Shown here piece by piece: positions 62,557-64,000 of a stretch of 64,000 nt of DNA. The position numbers were made by a program, and so were the translations under genes. A model generated the notes under the pieces. That model was not told the origin of the DNA. It ran no database searches and saw only the letters and a list, made by a program, of their open reading frames with translations. Positions within the stretch are counted from its first letter, which is position 1. Each line of letters opens with the position of its first letter. This DNA comes from Algibacillus agarilyticus (GTDB taxonomy: Bacteria; Pseudomonadota; Gammaproteobacteria; Enterobacterales; Alteromonadaceae), in the NCBI RefSeq assembly GCF_003286125.1, contig NZ_QMED01000026.1:1-64000 (forward strand). The letters are read 5' to 3'.

Positions 62557-64000
62557 TTGAAAAACACAAGAAAGTACACAATTAAAAGTAGGAACGTATT
62601 GGGGGCGCTACTACTAATCGGCCAGTTAATCACAGCGCCGCTGTATGCTAAACAGTCTGAATATCAACAGCCTATCCCGTCACAACAACATGTTGAGGTA
62701 TTAAAACCGAAAAACGATACTCGTGAATACCGCAGCATAACCTTAAGCAATAATATTCGAACGATGCTGGTTTCAGACCCTAAACTTGAAAATTTTTCAG
62801 TTAATTTACGACTAGCGGAAGGGCGTTTAGGCGACCCCAGTGATCAACGTGGCTTTGCACACTTATATGAGCATATGATTTACGGAGGTAGTGTAAGGTA
62901 TACTGTATTCGAATACTTTTCTGAGCATGCTAAAAATATCAGAACTATTGATGTTAATGATAAAGAGCGCAGTGTCGGAAAAGCCTTTGCTAATTCAACC
63001 GAGCTTGGTTTTTATGTTACAACAAATAAAACCGATAAAGCTTTGGTTGTATTTAATCAATATTTGCAAGCTGAATTTACTTCTAAAGAGATAAAGCGTG
63101 GTATTCGTGCACTTAACCGACATAGAGTAGACAAACAAGCTGAAATGGGAAAAATGCTTTTTGCCGATGCCAGTCCATTACACCCTATCCGTTATTTTGA
63201 GGGAAATCCTGTTAACCATGTGGCCAGAAGTGATTCAAGAGAAGACATTAAAGCCTTACGCAAGCAATTATTAGCGCATCATAAAGCCAAGTTTTCAGCC
63301 AACAATATGACCTTGGTTGTGGTTGGTCCTAACAGTTTAGATAAACTTGCAGAATACGTTGAACATTATTTCAGCTTTATACCTAGCTTTCCCGTTGAAC
63401 ACAAAAATATCACCGTTGAGGCTTATCCCAAAGAAAGCCTACCCCATACTTTGTATATAGAGCCTAAAGATTATTTACAAAATTTATCGAATAGACTCAC
63501 CGTTCAATTTTTCATTCCGAATAACTTAAAGGATTGGCAAACCAACCCTAATGAATATGTTTCTTGGTTGTTAACTAACAACGACAGCTCATCGTTAAAG
63601 CGTAAGTTAGTCGACCTTAATTACATTAGCAGCATTAACGTAGATAGCTCACCTAAACAATTCGGTTCAAGTGGTTACCTGAATGTTGGAGTGGCATTAA
63701 CCCAAACAGGTGAGCTGAACAGGCAAAAAATTATTGATTTGATTTACCAATATACGAGTCAACTTAAAGGTAAAGTTTTAGTAAAAGACAACTACCTTAA
63801 ATATATTGCGGATGCCAATAAAAACTTTGAGCAAACCGAGGTACTTGATGGGAAAAAACTAGCCAGCAAATTATCGGAGAACTTATTTACCTATCCCGGA
63901 CAATATGCATTAAAAGGTGAATATACCGCGTTAAGGTTTGATGCCTCGGCTATTCAAACCGTATTGAATAGCCTTAAAGTAGATAACTCAAGAGTGATCC
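62557..64000 (+). CDS. M16-family zinc metallopeptidase, N-terminal part
   Basis: The TTG at 62557 follows AAGGA with 6-nt spacing. The frame reaches the window edge, so the 3' part is missing. It has a signal peptide (NVLGALLLIGQLITAPLYA). The inverted zinc motif HLYEH (102-106) is the HxxEH hallmark of pitrilysin/insulinase peptidases, in RGFAHLYEHMIYGG, with the downstream Glu in the usual ANSTELGFY-type segment. Then VVVGPNSLDKLAEYVEHYFS opens the inactive half, as in pitrilysin-type proteins. It probably degrades peptides in the envelope. About 480 residues are visible. Confidence 0.85.
   Translation, partial: MKNTRKYTIKSRNVLGALLLIGQLITAPLYAKQSEYQQPIPSQQHVEVLKPKNDTREYRSITLSNNIRTMLVSDPKLENFSVNLRLAEGRLGDPSDQRGFAHLYEHMIYGGSVRYTVFEYFSEHAKNIRTIDVNDKERSVGKAFANSTELGFYVTTNKTDKALVVFNQYLQAEFTSKEIKRGIRALNRHRVDKQAEMGKMLFADASPLHPIRYFEGNPVNHVARSDSREDIKALRKQLLAHHKAKFSANNMTLVVVGPNSLDKLAEYVEHYFSFIPSFPVEHKNITVEAYPKESLPHTLYIEPKDYLQNLSNRLTVQFFIPNNLKDWQTNPNEYVSWLLTNNDSSSLKRKLVDLNYISSINVDSSPKQFGSSGYLNVGVALTQTGELNRQKIIDLIYQYTSQLKGKVLVKDNYLKYIADANKNFEQTEVLDGKKLASKLSENLFTYPGQYALKGEYTALRFDASAIQTVLNSLKVDNSRVI

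Noticed and set aside
1-64000. tRNA or rRNA genes, prophage structural genes, origins of replication
   Set aside because: None was recognised on reading. No tRNA cloverleaf with a CCA end, no phage structural genes and no dnaA-box clusters were seen. An automated scan would be needed to exclude them.

Overview
The window is AT-rich DNA from a marine gammaproteobacterium, most likely an alga-degrading member of the Alteromonadales. The evidence is the set of secreted seaweed-polysaccharide enzymes, large TonB-dependent receptors with no SusD partners, a GlyGly-CTERM anchor, OmpW, an Opp transporter, and attC, RAYT and MITE repeat families typical of that order. No rRNA, tRNA or CRISPR array was found. 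The genus cannot be fixed from sequence reading alone.

Positions 1-7 kb are an integron-type cassette array with no integrase in view. The 5' part of an IS110-family recombinase abuts a first attC. Three well-formed attC sites in one orientation then separate a small membrane protein, a two-gene ATPase+HNH system that looks like Septu (PtuA/PtuB), and a coiled-coil/membrane protein. A RAYT (REP-associated tyrosine transposase) gene, an unknown gene and a DUF6429 gene with a decayed attC follow.

Positions 7-16 kb hold a small secreted protein, a probable GH82 iota-carrageenase whose active-site spacing fits the family, a RelBE/StbDE-like toxin-antitoxin pair bracketed by repeats, a DUF6559-like gene, a periplasmic binding protein, and a GH86 beta-agarase/porphyranase with an Ig-like domain and GlyGly-CTERM tail.

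Positions 16-35 kb are a polysaccharide-utilisation region. It has two S1 sulfatases, a GH78 alpha-L-rhamnosidase, a possible jelly-roll lyase lipoprotein, a Sel1-repeat protein, a DeoR regulator, OmpW and a 1025-residue TonB-dependent receptor. Rhamnosidase plus sulfatases, with a BNR/propeller protein resembling ulvan lyases at 58.8-60.3 kb, suggests ulvan as one substrate. GH86 and GH82 point to red-algal agar/porphyran and carrageenan. A 129-bp MITE has cleanly interrupted a lipoprotein gene here.

Positions 35-39.4 kb are a zinc-uptake unit: an AztD-like lipoprotein and a histidine-rich TonB receptor with a frameshift, behind two Zur-box-like palindromes. Positions 40-45 kb hold a PadR/HAAS pair, a secreted alpha/beta hydrolase, and SoxR facing a VOC protein and an FMN reductase across a textbook SoxR promoter. 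Degraded gene remnants joined at repeats follow. Positions 45.9-55.7 kb hold a second GH86 and a complete oppABCDF-type operon ending in an M3 oligopeptidase. Positions 56-64 kb hold a chemoreceptor, the ulvan-lyase-like protein, an S41-like peptidase and the 5' part of an M16 peptidase.

Repeats run through the whole window: a roughly 70-92-bp element with inverted ends around the core TGCCTGTCCYACACGAT (REPIN-like), a 206-212-bp repeat in two copies, a family built around 'GACGTTGGGCTTCGC', a 264-bp element ending in ATACCAATCC/GGATTGGTAT, and the 129-bp TA-target MITE.
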